NCBI RefSeq assembly: GCF_014851905.1
Contig: NZ_JACVAQ010000001.1
Location: 1,798,001-1,862,000, forward strand
Direction of reading: 5' to 3'
DNA from: Pseudomonas sp. PDM14
Lineage (GTDB): Bacteria; Pseudomonadota; Gammaproteobacteria; Pseudomonadales; Pseudomonadaceae
DNA: 64,000 nt
The notes under the pieces were generated by a model. That model saw only the letters and a program-made list of their open reading frames with translations. It was not told the origin of the DNA and searched no databases. The translations under genes were made by a program, and so were the position numbers. This document shows positions 9,353 through 19,625 of the stretch, one piece after another (the first letter of the stretch is position 1; each line of letters starts with the position of its first letter).

Positions 9353-10084
9353 TTACTTGCTGCCGTCTGGAACGAAGACGTAGCCCACGCCCCAGACCGT
9401 CTGGATATAGCGCGGCTTGGACGGGTCCGGCTCGATCAGCCGGCGCAGCCGCGAGATCTGCACGTCGATGGAGCGCTCCAGGGCGTCCCACTCGCGGCCA
9501 CGGGCAAGGTTCATCAGCTTGTCGCGGGTCAGCGGTTCACGGGCGTGCTGCACCAGCGCCTTGAGCACGGCGAACTCACCGGTGGTGAGCATGTGCACTT
9601 CCTCGCCCTTCTTCAGCTCGCGCGTGGCCAGGGACAGTTCGTACTCGCCGAAAGTGACGCTCTCATCCTCGCTGGCCGGCGCACCCGGCACCACTGGTGC
9701 CTGGCGGCGCAGCACGGCCTTGATCCGTGCCAGCAGCTCGCGCGGGTTGAACGGCTTGGCCAGGTAGTCGTCGGCGCCGCCTTCCAGGCCCTGGATGCGG
9801 CTGGCTTCGTCACCCTTGGCGGTGAGCATGATGATCGGAATCTGGTTGCCGCCATCGCGCAGGCGCCGGCAGGCGGAAAGCCCGTCCTCGCCCGGCAGCA
9901 TCAGGTCGAGCACCAGCAGCTGGAACAGTTCGCGGGCCAGCAGGCGATCCATCTGTTCGACGTTTTCCACCGCGCGCACGCGGTAGCCCTGCTCGCTGAG
10001 GAAGCGTTCCAGCAGACGGCGCAGGCCGGGGTCGTCATCGACGATAAGGATCTTCTCGCCTTCCGGCGCGACAGCAGTGCTCAT
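9353..10084 (-). CDS. amgR: OmpR/AmgR family response regulator
   Basis: DNA-binding response regulator of 243 residues. The receiver domain has the acidic pocket ILIVDDDPGL, the phosphoacceptor in LLVLDLMLPGEDG and the conserved MLTAKGDE. The C-terminal winged helix (EYELSLATRELKKGEEVHML ... ISRLRRLIEPDPSKPRYIQTVWGVGYVFVP) is of OmpR type. The start at 10084 (MSTAVAPEGEKILIVDDD) is preferred over an upstream in-frame codon because the receiver domain begins soon after it. It is the first gene of the two-component operon and divergent from tex. Confidence 0.94.
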   Translation of the reverse strand: MSTAVAPEGEKILIVDDDPGLRRLLERFLSEQGYRVRAVENVEQMDRLLARELFQLLVLDLMLPGEDGLSACRRLRDGGNQIPIIMLTAKGDEASRIQGLEGGADDYLAKPFNPRELLARIKAVLRRQAPVVPGAPASEDESVTFGEYELSLATRELKKGEEVHMLTTGEFAVLKALVQHAREPLTRDKLMNLARGREWDALERSIDVQISRLRRLIEPDPSKPRYIQTVWGVGYVFVPDGSK

Positions 10085-10199
10085 GGCAGGTCCCCAATAG
10101 AGAGAAGCGGCATTATGGCGCAAGCGGCATGCCGCCCGCTCCAGCCATTGTTAGCAGATTTTTCCCGACCGGCTGCCCATACCGGCAAAAACCGGTGGT

Positions 10200-10205
10200 T
10201 ATAAT
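10200..10205 (+). promoter_or_regulatory. Candidate -10 element of the tex promoter
   Basis: TATAAT lies 61 bases before the tex start in the divergent ompR-tex gap. A short inverted repeat (ACCGG / CCGGT) at 10181-10196 sits immediately upstream. No good -35 hexamer is visible at the usual distance, so this is a candidate only. Confidence 0.4.
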
Positions 10206-10265
10206 GCGCCGCTTTGCGACCGGCCAGGCGTTCGTGCCGCGCATTCCCAGGTAACAGGTAGGTGT

Positions 10266-12599
<2,334 letters not shown>

Positions 12600-12603
12600 G
12601 CCG

Positions 12604-12990
12604 ATGAGCCAGGATTCCCGCGTCGGCAGCGACAGCAACTTCAGCCAACTGCTCGGCATGACCATCGTCAAGGCCGCCGACGGCGAGAGCGAGATCCGCA
12701 TGGGCATGCAAGAGCAGCTGCTCAACCTGCACGGCAAGATGCACGGCGGGGCGATCTTCTCGCTGCTCGACACCGCCCTCGGCCAGGCCAGCCACAGCCT
12801 GTTCGACGGCCGTGCCGGCAGCGTCACCCTGGAGTGCAAGATCAACTACATCCGCGGCGTCAGCGAGGGCGAAATCGTCGCCCGCGCCAAGGTGGTCAAC
12901 GCCGGGCGCAAGGTCCACGTACTGGAAGCCCAGGTGCATCAGGGCGAGAAGCTCGTGGCCATGGCCCAGGCCACATTCGCCGTGCTCTGA
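12604..12990 (+). CDS. PaaI-type hotdog-fold thioesterase
   Basis: A 128-residue hotdog-fold protein of the PaaI/DUF4442-like acyl-CoA thioesterase group. The motif HGKMHGGAIFSLLDTALGQA (residues 41-60) contains the HGG..D signature that places the catalytic acidic residue on the central helix, and CKINYIRGVSEGEIVARAKVVNAGRKV follows the family pattern. The substrate cannot be told from sequence. It starts 4 bp after tex and is probably in the same transcript. Confidence 0.87.
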   Translation: MSQDSRVGSDSNFSQLLGMTIVKAADGESEIRMGMQEQLLNLHGKMHGGAIFSLLDTALGQASHSLFDGRAGSVTLECKINYIRGVSEGEIVARAKVVNAGRKVHVLEAQVHQGEKLVAMAQATFAVL

Positions 12991-12998
12991 GCCACAGC

Positions 12999-13016
12999 GA
13001 GGGGCCTGCTCCCCTC
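12999..13016 (+). terminator. Weak terminator-like hairpin after the tex-thioesterase unit
   Basis: GAGGGG and CCCCTC form a 6-bp stem 9 bases beyond the thioesterase stop. The tail (ATCCTTTC) is only weakly T-rich, so termination here is uncertain. Confidence 0.3.
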
Positions 13017-13152
13017 ATCCTTTCGGGCATTGCGTCGGCCTTTTCGCTGGCGCATTCTGCCTCTCCACGGTCAGGCGACGATGCCGGTCCTTGCGTTCGA
13101 CTTGTAGACCGACCGATCCACCCCCATATAGGGGCGACCGTCGAGTGAAGGA

Positions 13153-14751
13153 ATGACAATCTTGAGCGAGCTTTTCTCCCGCCGCCTGGCCCTGCTCGGC
13201 ACCGGCCCTGCCCTGTCCCTGCTGACCCAGAGCCTGCATGGCATCGAGCGTGAATGCCTGCGCGTCACCGCAGATGGCGAACTGGCGCAGAGCGACCATC
13301 CGCTCGCCCTCGGCTCCGCGCTGACCAACCCGCAGATCACCACGGACTATTCCGAAGCGCTGCTCGAGTTCATCACCCCGGCCGAAGCGGATGCCGCGCA
13401 GACCCTCGCCGACCTCGACCGCATCCACCGCTTCGCCTACAGCAAGCTGGCGCAGGACGACGAGTACCTCTGGAGCCCGTCGATGCCCGGCCCGCTGCCG
13501 GACGAAGCGGACATCCCGATCGCCCGCTACGGCAGCTCCAACATCGGCAAGCTCAAGCACGTCTATCGCAAGGGCCTGGCCCTGCGCTACGGCAAGACCA
13601 TGCAGTGCATCGCCGGCATACACTACAACTTCAGCCTGGCGGAAAGCCTCTGGCCGCTGCTGCAGGAACTGGAAGGCGACCATGGCAGCGCGCGTGATTT
13701 CCAGTCCACCCGCTACATCGCCCTGACGCGCAACTTCCGCCGCTACAGCTGGCTGCTGATGTACCTGTTCGGCGCCTCGCCAGCGCTCGACAAAAGCTTC
13801 CTGCGCGGTCGCCCGCACCAGCTGCAGCAGCTCGACGACAGCACCCTGTACCTGCCCTACGCCACCAGCCTGCGCATGAGCGACCTGGGCTACCAGAACA
13901 ATGCCCAGGCCGGCCTCACGCCCTGCTACAACGACCTGGCCAGCTACACCGAGAGCCTGCGCCAGGCGGTCTCGACCCCCTATGCGCCGTACGCCGAGGT
14001 CGGCACCAAGCAGGATGGCGAGTGGGTGCAGCTCAACACCAACGTGCTGCAAATCGAAAACGAGTACTACTCGAACATCCGCCCCAAGCGTGTGACCTAT
14101 TCCGGCGAGCGCCCGATCCAGGCCCTGATCGCCCGCGGCGTGCAGTACGTGGAAGTGCGCTGCCTGGACATCAACCCTTACCTGCCACTGGGCATCGACC
14201 TCGACGAAGCGCGTTTCCTCGATGTCTTCGTGCTGTTCTGCGCCCTGCAGGACAGCCCGCTGCTGGATGGCGATGAGTGCAGCGGCTGCACCGACAACTT
14301 CCTCACCACGGTCAAGGAAGGCCGCCGTCCGGGCCTGCAACTGTGCCGCAACGGACAACCCATCGAGCTGAAAACCTGGGCCACCGAGCTGCTGCAGGCA
14401 TTCGCGCCGATTGCCGCGCTGCTCGACCGCGCCCACGGCGGCGAGAGCTTCCAACAGGCCCTGCAGCAACAACAGGGCAAGGTCGACGATGCCAGCCTGA
14501 CACCGTCGGCGCAGGTACTCGCCGAGCTGCAGGCACGCGGCGAAAGCTTCCGCGACTTCGCCATGCGCTACAGCCGGGCGCACGCCGAGGCCTTCAAGGC
14601 GCGGCCGCTCAGCGAAACCGAGCAGCACGCGTTCGAAGAGCTGGCTCGGCAATCACTGGCCGAACAGGCGGAACTGGAAAGCGCCGAGCCCGGCGACTTC
14701 GACACCTTCGTCGCCGCCTACCAGGCCAGCATTCTCGGCCTCAGCGTGTGA
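13153..14751 (+). CDS. gshA: Glutamate-cysteine ligase
   Basis: Catalyses ATP-dependent ligation of glutamate and cysteine, the first and rate-limiting step of glutathione synthesis, in the cytosol. The product is 532 residues, typical of the gammaproteobacterial class. Conserved stretches include [18 protein letters not shown] at the N-terminus, the [16 protein letters not shown] substrate-binding segment, GIHYNFSL, and the [14 protein letters not shown] block. The ATG at 13153 follows GAAGGA at a good distance. It stands alone between the tex unit and the RMF-like gene. Confidence 0.96.
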   Translation: MTILSELFSRRLALLGTGPALSLLTQSLHGIERECLRVTADGELAQSDHPLALGSALTNPQITTDYSEALLEFITPAEADAAQTLADLDRIHRFAYSKLAQDDEYLWSPSMPGPLPDEADIPIARYGSSNIGKLKHVYRKGLALRYGKTMQCIAGIHYNFSLAESLWPLLQELEGDHGSARDFQSTRYIALTRNFRRYSWLLMYLFGASPALDKSFLRGRPHQLQQLDDSTLYLPYATSLRMSDLGYQNNAQAGLTPCYNDLASYTESLRQAVSTPYAPYAEVGTKQDGEWVQLNTNVLQIENEYYSNIRPKRVTYSGERPIQALIARGVQYVEVRCLDINPYLPLGIDLDEARFLDVFVLFCALQDSPLLDGDECSGCTDNFLTTVKEGRRPGLQLCRNGQPIELKTWATELLQAFAPIAALLDRAHGGESFQQALQQQQGKVDDASLTPSAQVLAELQARGESFRDFAMRYSRAHAEAFKARPLSETEQHAFEELARQSLAEQAELESAEPGDFDTFVAAYQASILGLSV

Positions 14752-14881
14752 AATCAACGGGCTAGCGAACGGGTTGTGCGTTTAGGGCAACCCGTCACAA
14801 AACCGTCAATCACACCGTTCGGCGCTGACCAGTGGCCTTCCGCAGTGACCTGCAGCGGTCTAGCCTGACGGAAATCCCGTA

Positions 14882-15094
14882 ATGGCCGCGCCCATGACGC
14901 CCCCTGACGACCACGCTGAAGACTGGAGCCTGGAAAGCCTGAACAAGGCCTACCAGCAAGGCTACATGGCCGGCCTCACCGGCCAGCCGCAGCATCAGCA
15001 ACCCTACCCCGCCGAAGTACTCGCCGCCGCCTGGGAGGCGGGCTGGGACGACGGCAACGAACAATTCGCCCTGCACAAGCGCCGCAGCGCCTGA
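14882..15094 (+). CDS. Small RMF-like protein (ribosome modulation factor family)
   Basis: A 70-residue protein. Its core AYQQGYMAGLTGQPQHQQPY (residues 24-43), followed by AAAWEAGWDDG, matches the RMF pattern of A-x2-x-GY-x-AG-x2-G ... PY ... W-x-x-GW. RMF dimerises 70S ribosomes into inactive 100S particles in stationary phase. Unlike classical RMF, the N-terminus here is acidic (MTPPDDHAEDWSLES) rather than Lys/Arg-rich, and the overall charge is low, so rRNA binding in the same way is doubtful. It may be a diverged paralogue with another role. The ATG at 14882 is used; an ATG four codons later is also possible. Confidence 0.7.
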   Translation: MAAPMTPPDDHAEDWSLESLNKAYQQGYMAGLTGQPQHQQPYPAEVLAAAWEAGWDDGNEQFALHKRRSA

Positions 15095-15121
15095 TCCTCC
15101 GCCGACTCCTTCTGCCCTCGC

Positions 15122-15187
15122 CGTAGGGTGCGCCGTGCGCACCACGATGCCCATGCGCTGTCTCTGTTGCGCACAGCGCACCCTACG
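15122..15187. repeat. Intergenic palindromic repeat (GTAGGGTGCGCCGTGCGC type)
   Basis: Two 19-bp arms (15122-15140 and 15169-15187) are inverted copies of each other with 18 of 19 positions matching, separated by 28 bp. A half copy (GCACGGCGCACCCT) occurs at about 26948-26961, downstream of the DUF2388 gene, showing it is a dispersed element. It has the form of a REP doublet or small non-autonomous palindromic element. It lies between the convergent RMF-like and argA genes. Confidence 0.75.
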
Positions 15188-15261
15188 AGTGGCACCCGCT
15201 CTTCCTCATAAAGCCAATTCAGCGTCTTCTTGAATATCGTCGCCGAGCATCCGCAGCTCGT

Positions 15262-15290
15262 AGGTGGATGACGCTCAGCTCATCCAGCGG
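15262..15290. repeat. Second, degenerate palindrome before argA 3' end
   Basis: GTAGGTGGATGA ... TCATCC forms a short inverted repeat (GGATGA / TCATCC). It resembles the GTGGAT-type repeats at 9323 and 33610. Together with the element at 15122 it fills most of the 242-bp gap between the convergent RMF-like and argA genes, in which no further gene is visible. Confidence 0.45.
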
Positions 15291-15336
15291 CACAGTGCCC
15301 GATTCGTGACCCCGCCTACGAATGCAGCGAAGGCAG

Positions 15337-16635
15337 CTACAGCGCCTTCTCGAAGATCTTCGAGTTGCGCTGGTAGTTGTACAGCGAGGCCCGTGCCGCC
15401 GGCAGGCGCTCGACGCCGCTGGGGCCGAAGCCGCGTTCCTGAAACCAGTGCGCGGTGCGCGTGGTGAGCACGAACAGGGTCTTCAGGCCCTTGGCGCGGG
15501 CGCGCTCCTCGATACGTTCGAGCAGCTCGTCACCCCGGCCACCGTGGCGGTAATCCGGGTTCACCGCCAAGCAGGCCAGCTCGCCCGAGTCGGAGTCGGC
15601 GATCTGGTACAGCGCCGCGCAGGCGATGATCAGGCCGTCGCGCTCGACGATGCTGAACTGCTCGATCTCGCGTTCCAGCACTTCACGCGAACGGCGCACG
15701 AGGATGCCCTGATCCTCCAGTGGGGTGATCAGGTCGATCAGCCCGCCGACGTCCTCGATGGTCGCCTCACGCAGCGATTCGAACTGCTCCTGGTCGACCA
15801 GCGTGCCGCCACCGTCACGGGTGAACAGCTCGGTGAGCAGCGCGCCGTCATCGGTGTAGCTGACGATATGGCTGCGCTTGACCCCACTGCGGCAGGCCTG
15901 GGCCGCGGCGTCGAGCAATTCGCCCTGGTAGCTGCTGCCGAGCCGGGCCAGGTGCGCGGGCACCTGCTGCGGGCGCAGTTCGCGCACCAGCTTGCCCGCA
16001 TCGTCGAGCAGGCCACGCTCGGCGCTGAACAGCAGCAGCTTGTCGGCCTGCAGGTCGATGGCCGCGCGCGTGGCGACGTCCTCGCAGGCCAGGTTGAAGA
16101 TCTCGCCGGTGGGCGAATAGCCGAGCGACGACAGCAGCACGATGCTGCGCTCGTCGAGCTGGCGGCTGATGCCCTTGCGGTCGACCCGACGCACCTCACC
16201 GGTGTGGTGGTAGTCGATGCCGTCGACCACGCCGATCGGCCGCGCAGTGACGAAATTGCCGCCGGTCACGCGTAGCCGCGAGCCCTGCATCGGCGAAGCG
16301 GCCATGTCCATCGACAGGCGTGCTTCGATGGCGATGCGCAACTGGCCGACAGCATCGATCACGCACTCCAGGGTCGGCCCGTCGGTGATGCGCATGTCGC
16401 GGTGGTAGTGCGGCGTCAGCCCGCGCGCCGCCAGGCGCGCTTCGATCTGTGGGCGCGAACCGTGCACCAGTACCAGGCGCACACCGAGGCTGTGCAGCAG
16501 CACCAGGTCGTGGACGATATTGCCGAAATTCGGGTGTTCAACGCCTTCGCCGGGCAGCATCACCACGAAGGTGCAGTCCCGGTGGGCGTTGATATAGGGC
16601 GAGGCGTGGCGAAGCCAGTTGACGTAGTCGTGCAT
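15337..16635 (-). CDS. argA: N-acetylglutamate synthase
   Basis: Acetylates glutamate with acetyl-CoA, the first step of arginine biosynthesis. The product is 432 residues. An amino-acid-kinase-like domain that binds the arginine feedback inhibitor occupies about 1-280 (VVMLPGEGVEHPN, LVLVHGSRPQIEARL, RVTGGNFVTARPIGVVDG), and a GNAT acetyltransferase domain about 290-432 (ACLAVNPDYRHGGRGDELLERI, the acetyl-CoA loop). The start at 16635 (MHDYVNWLRHASPYINAHRD) matches the family; the frame upstream of it is not conserved. It lies 157 bp after argE in the same orientation. Confidence 0.95.
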   Translation of the reverse strand: MHDYVNWLRHASPYINAHRDCTFVVMLPGEGVEHPNFGNIVHDLVLLHSLGVRLVLVHGSRPQIEARLAARGLTPHYHRDMRITDGPTLECVIDAVGQLRIAIEARLSMDMAASPMQGSRLRVTGGNFVTARPIGVVDGIDYHHTGEVRRVDRKGISRQLDERSIVLLSSLGYSPTGEIFNLACEDVATRAAIDLQADKLLLFSAERGLLDDAGKLVRELRPQQVPAHLARLGSSYQGELLDAAAQACRSGVKRSHIVSYTDDGALLTELFTRDGGGTLVDQEQFESLREATIEDVGGLIDLITPLEDQGILVRRSREVLEREIEQFSIVERDGLIIACAALYQIADSDSGELACLAVNPDYRHGGRGDELLERIEERARAKGLKTLFVLTTRTAHWFQERGFGPSGVERLPAARASLYNYQRNSKIFEKAL

Positions 16636-16792
16636 GAAAGAAGCCTGTCGAGCGTGACGAAACGAACGGTGCGGACACCGGTAAAAGGAGGCGCGTGGCG
16701 CCGGATGGGTGATCGACCGCATCCCTGCCCCGGAACGGGGGAAGTCGGTTTAGCGTCGTCGCAGCAACATCAGGGTCCCCTTTGTGGGTCAT

Positions 16793-17932
16793 TCACAGGC
16801 AGTAGTGTTGGATCAGCTGGCGCAGGATGCGCAGCATCGGGTCGATCCGCGCCAGCTCGAGGAACTCGCCGGGCTGGTGGGCGCAGTCGATGTCGCCCGG
16901 GCCGAGCACGATGGTCTCGCAACCGAGCTGCTGAAGATAAGGCGCTTCGGTGCCGAATGCCACCGACTGTGCCGCATGCCCGGTGAGGCGCTCGGCCAGG
17001 CGCACCAGCTCACTGTCGGCGCGCTGCTCGAAGGGCGGCACGTTGGCGAACAGCGGGGCGAAGTCGATCTTGACCTGATGCCGTTCTGCCAGCGGTTGCA
17101 GCCGCGTGCGGATCGCCGCGCGCAGTTGCTCCGGGTCCATGCCCGGCAGCGGGCGCAGGTCGAACTCCAGCGAGCACTGGCCACAGATGCGGTTGGGGTT
17201 GTCGCCACCGTGGATGCAGCCGAGGTTGAGGGTCGGCTGCGGCACACTGAACTGCGGGTTGCTGAATTCACGCTGCCATTGCGCGCGCAGGCCACGCAAC
17301 TCGCCGATGGCGTCGTGCATGGCCTCGAGGGCGCTATGGCCGAGGCTCGGGTCGGAAGAGTGGCCGCTCTGCCCGAGGATGTCGATGCGCTCCATCATCA
17401 CGCCCTTGTGCAGGCGCACCGGTTTCAGGCCGGTCGGCTCGCCGATCACCGCGGCGCGCCCCAGCGGCCGCCCGGCATCGGCCAGGGCGCGGGCGCCGGA
17501 CATCGAGCTTTCCTCGTCGCAGGTGGCGAGGATCAGCAGCGGCTGCTTGAACGGTTGGTCGATCAAGCCGCGCACGGCTTCGATCACCAGCGGGAAGAAA
17601 CCCTTCATGTCGCACACGCCGAGACCGACCCAGCGATCAGCGGATTCGTTCAGGCGCAGCGGGTCGCTCTGCCACAGCGCGGCATCGAACGGCACGGTGT
17701 CGCTGTGCCCGGCCAAAACCAGGCCACCGGGGCCGCTGCCGTAGGTCGCCAGCAGGTTGGCCTTACCCGGCTCGACGGTCTGGATCTCGCAGCTGAAGCC
17801 AAGGTCGGTCAGCCAGCTGGCGAGCAGGTCGATCACCGGGCGGTTGGACTGGTCCCAGTGCGGCTGGGTGCAACTCACCGAAGGCGTGGCGATCAGCGCG
17901 GCAAACTGGTCCTTGAGTGACGGCAAAGGCAT
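16793..17932 (-). CDS. argE: Acetylornithine deacetylase
   Basis: M20-family zinc hydrolase of 379 residues that releases ornithine from N-acetylornithine in arginine synthesis. Metal-site motifs are present in order: LVLAGHSDTVP with the first His/Asp pair, the GLGVCDMKGF bridging Asp, ATCDEESSMSGA with the catalytic Glu pair, GEPTGL, and AHQPGEFLEL near the C-terminus with the last His. The ATG at 17932 (MPLPSLKDQFAALIATPSVS) is chosen by homology; the upstream extension overlaps the divergent CYTH gene and is rejected. It precedes argA on the minus strand. Confidence 0.92.
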   Translation of the reverse strand: MPLPSLKDQFAALIATPSVSCTQPHWDQSNRPVIDLLASWLTDLGFSCEIQTVEPGKANLLATYGSGPGGLVLAGHSDTVPFDAALWQSDPLRLNESADRWVGLGVCDMKGFFPLVIEAVRGLIDQPFKQPLLILATCDEESSMSGARALADAGRPLGRAAVIGEPTGLKPVRLHKGVMMERIDILGQSGHSSDPSLGHSALEAMHDAIGELRGLRAQWQREFSNPQFSVPQPTLNLGCIHGGDNPNRICGQCSLEFDLRPLPGMDPEQLRAAIRTRLQPLAERHQVKIDFAPLFANVPPFEQRADSELVRLAERLTGHAAQSVAFGTEAPYLQQLGCETIVLGPGDIDCAHQPGEFLELARIDPMLRILRQLIQHYCL

Positions 17933-18071
17933 CGCTGTTCTCCCGTATTGGCCCCCATCATAGAGCCATGGGCGACCCCGTTGAAACCGTGGCGCGGCGC
18001 AGCGGCGCCAGGTCCTGTAAACTCGCCGGTTCTGGCAGCGACCCGCGCTGCGTCCCGAATGCGCCATTCCC

Positions 18072-19430
18072 ATGCCAAAAGAAACCGAAATCAAGCTGCG
18101 CGCCAGCCGCGAAACCCTCGCCGCCCTGCGTGATCACCCGCTGCTGAAGAAGCGCAACAAGTCCGGCTGGTCCCAGCACGAGCTGCTCAATCAGTACTAC
18201 GACAGCGTCGATCGCCAGCTTGCTGCAGCCAAGGTCGCGCTGCGCGTGCGCCGCGATGGCGAACAGTTCATCCAGACATTGAAGAGTCGCGGCCAGAGCG
18301 TCGCCGGCCTGTCCGAGCGCAACGAGTGGGACTGGCAACTGCCGAAAGCCAAGCTGGACCCGAAGAAACTCACCGACGAGTGCTGGCCGACCGCGCTGGC
18401 TGACTTCGACAAGAAGCAGCTGCAGCCGATCTTCACCACCGATTTCGTCCGCCAGAAAGCCGAGATTGCCTGGGGCCGCGGCAAGGCCAAGGTGGTGATC
18501 GAGGCCGCGCTGGACCTGGGCAAGGTGGTCGCCGGCGAAGGCGAGGAAGAAATCTGCGAGCTGGAACTGGAGCTGCGTGAGGGCGAGCCGGCCGCGCTGC
18601 TGGAACTGGCCGCCGAGCTGGCCGCCGACCTGCCGCTGATGCCCTGCGACATCAGCAAGGCCGAGCGCGGTTACCGCCTGTTCGACGCCAACAGCTACAG
18701 CGTCAGCCTGCCGGCACCGGAGCTGACCGCCGAGCAGAGCCTGGACGACGCCGTCGCCGCGCTCGGCTGGCACCTGCTGGGCAGCAGCCAGCGCCTGGCC
18801 GAGCAGTACCGCTTCAATGGCCACTGGCGCTTGCTGGTCGACTGGCTGCAGCAGTTGATCGACCTGCGCGCTCTGCTCAGCAGCCTCGGCCAGGCCGCGC
18901 CGCGCGCCTGCAGCCATGAGCTGCGCGAACTGCTCGACGCCCTGCTCGCCGACTGGCGCCCACGCGTGCTCGCCGGGCGTGACAACGACAGCCTGCGGCA
19001 GAACGCGCCGGCCCTGTTTGCCGCCGAACTGCACGGCACCCGCTGGGGCCTGTTCTCGCTAAAGCTATCGATCTGGCTGCTCAACCGCAGCTGGACGGTT
19101 GAGCGCAACAACCGCGGCAACCGCCAGGGCGCCGCCCTGCTTGGCAACTGGCTGCCGCATCTGCTCGGCGAAGAGGCCAAGGGCCTGCAGCTGACGCGCT
19201 ACCAGCAACAGCCGGAAGACCTCGCCGAGCAGCTGCCGCGTCTTGAGCGCGTGCTGGTCTGGCTGCGCCTGGCGCGCAACGCCGCCGAATTGGTCGAGGC
19301 CGACCGCCTGTACGGTGAGCTGAGCAAACTCGGTGGGCTGATGACCCAGCCACTCGAGCAAAGCCTCGATGCACGCCTGGAGCAACTGGCCACGCTGATC
19401 AGCAGCAAGAGCTGGAAAGCGCTGAAGTAA
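18072..19430 (+). CDS. CYTH-CHAD domain protein (inorganic triphosphatase family)
   Basis: A 452-residue protein. The CYTH domain at residues 1-200 begins with the charged signature KETEIKLR, a form of the ExExK motif, and continues with alternating acidic and basic strands (VALRVRRDGEQFIQTLKSRG) typical of triphosphate tunnel enzymes such as E. coli YgiF, which hydrolyses inorganic triphosphate. The C-terminal half (about 230-452) is a histidine-containing helical CHAD domain, which in other systems binds polyphosphate. The presence of ppx and ppk elsewhere in the window fits a link to polyphosphate. It is divergent from argE. Confidence 0.88.
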   Translation: MPKETEIKLRASRETLAALRDHPLLKKRNKSGWSQHELLNQYYDSVDRQLAAAKVALRVRRDGEQFIQTLKSRGQSVAGLSERNEWDWQLPKAKLDPKKLTDECWPTALADFDKKQLQPIFTTDFVRQKAEIAWGRGKAKVVIEAALDLGKVVAGEGEEEICELELELREGEPAALLELAAELAADLPLMPCDISKAERGYRLFDANSYSVSLPAPELTAEQSLDDAVAALGWHLLGSSQRLAEQYRFNGHWRLLVDWLQQLIDLRALLSSLGQAAPRACSHELRELLDALLADWRPRVLAGRDNDSLRQNAPALFAAELHGTRWGLFSLKLSIWLLNRSWTVERNNRGNRQGAALLGNWLPHLLGEEAKGLQLTRYQQQPEDLAEQLPRLERVLVWLRLARNAAELVEADRLYGELSKLGGLMTQPLEQSLDARLEQLATLISSKSWKALK

Positions 19431-19440
19431 CCCACGCACG

Positions 19441-19469
19441 CCTGTGGTCGATCCTGTATCGGCCACAGG
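19441..19469. repeat. Strong hairpin after the CYTH-CHAD gene
   Basis: Twelve-base arms CCTGTGGTCGAT and ATCGGCCACAGG pair at 11 of 12 positions around a 5-base loop, starting 10 bases beyond the CYTH-CHAD stop codon. There is no T-run after it, so it is either a mRNA 3'-end stabiliser or a Rho-dependent site rather than a standard intrinsic terminator. Confidence 0.5.
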
Positions 19470-19625
19470 CCGTGCGGCGCAATGCTGGAGCGCCGATCGC
19501 TTCACAAATCCGAGTATCCGCTCAGCAACGGGCGCATCTGCTGCGCGGCATGCAGCCGCAACGCTTCGCCTGCGCGGCGGGATCGGGCATCCTAGGACGG
19601 GTCGAAGAAGGGATCGAGGAGAACC

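Noticed and set aside
16538..16792. Small frame on the minus strand between argE and argA
   Set aside because: It starts right after the argE stop but its product is Arg/Pro/Leu-rich with no family and runs into argA in another frame.
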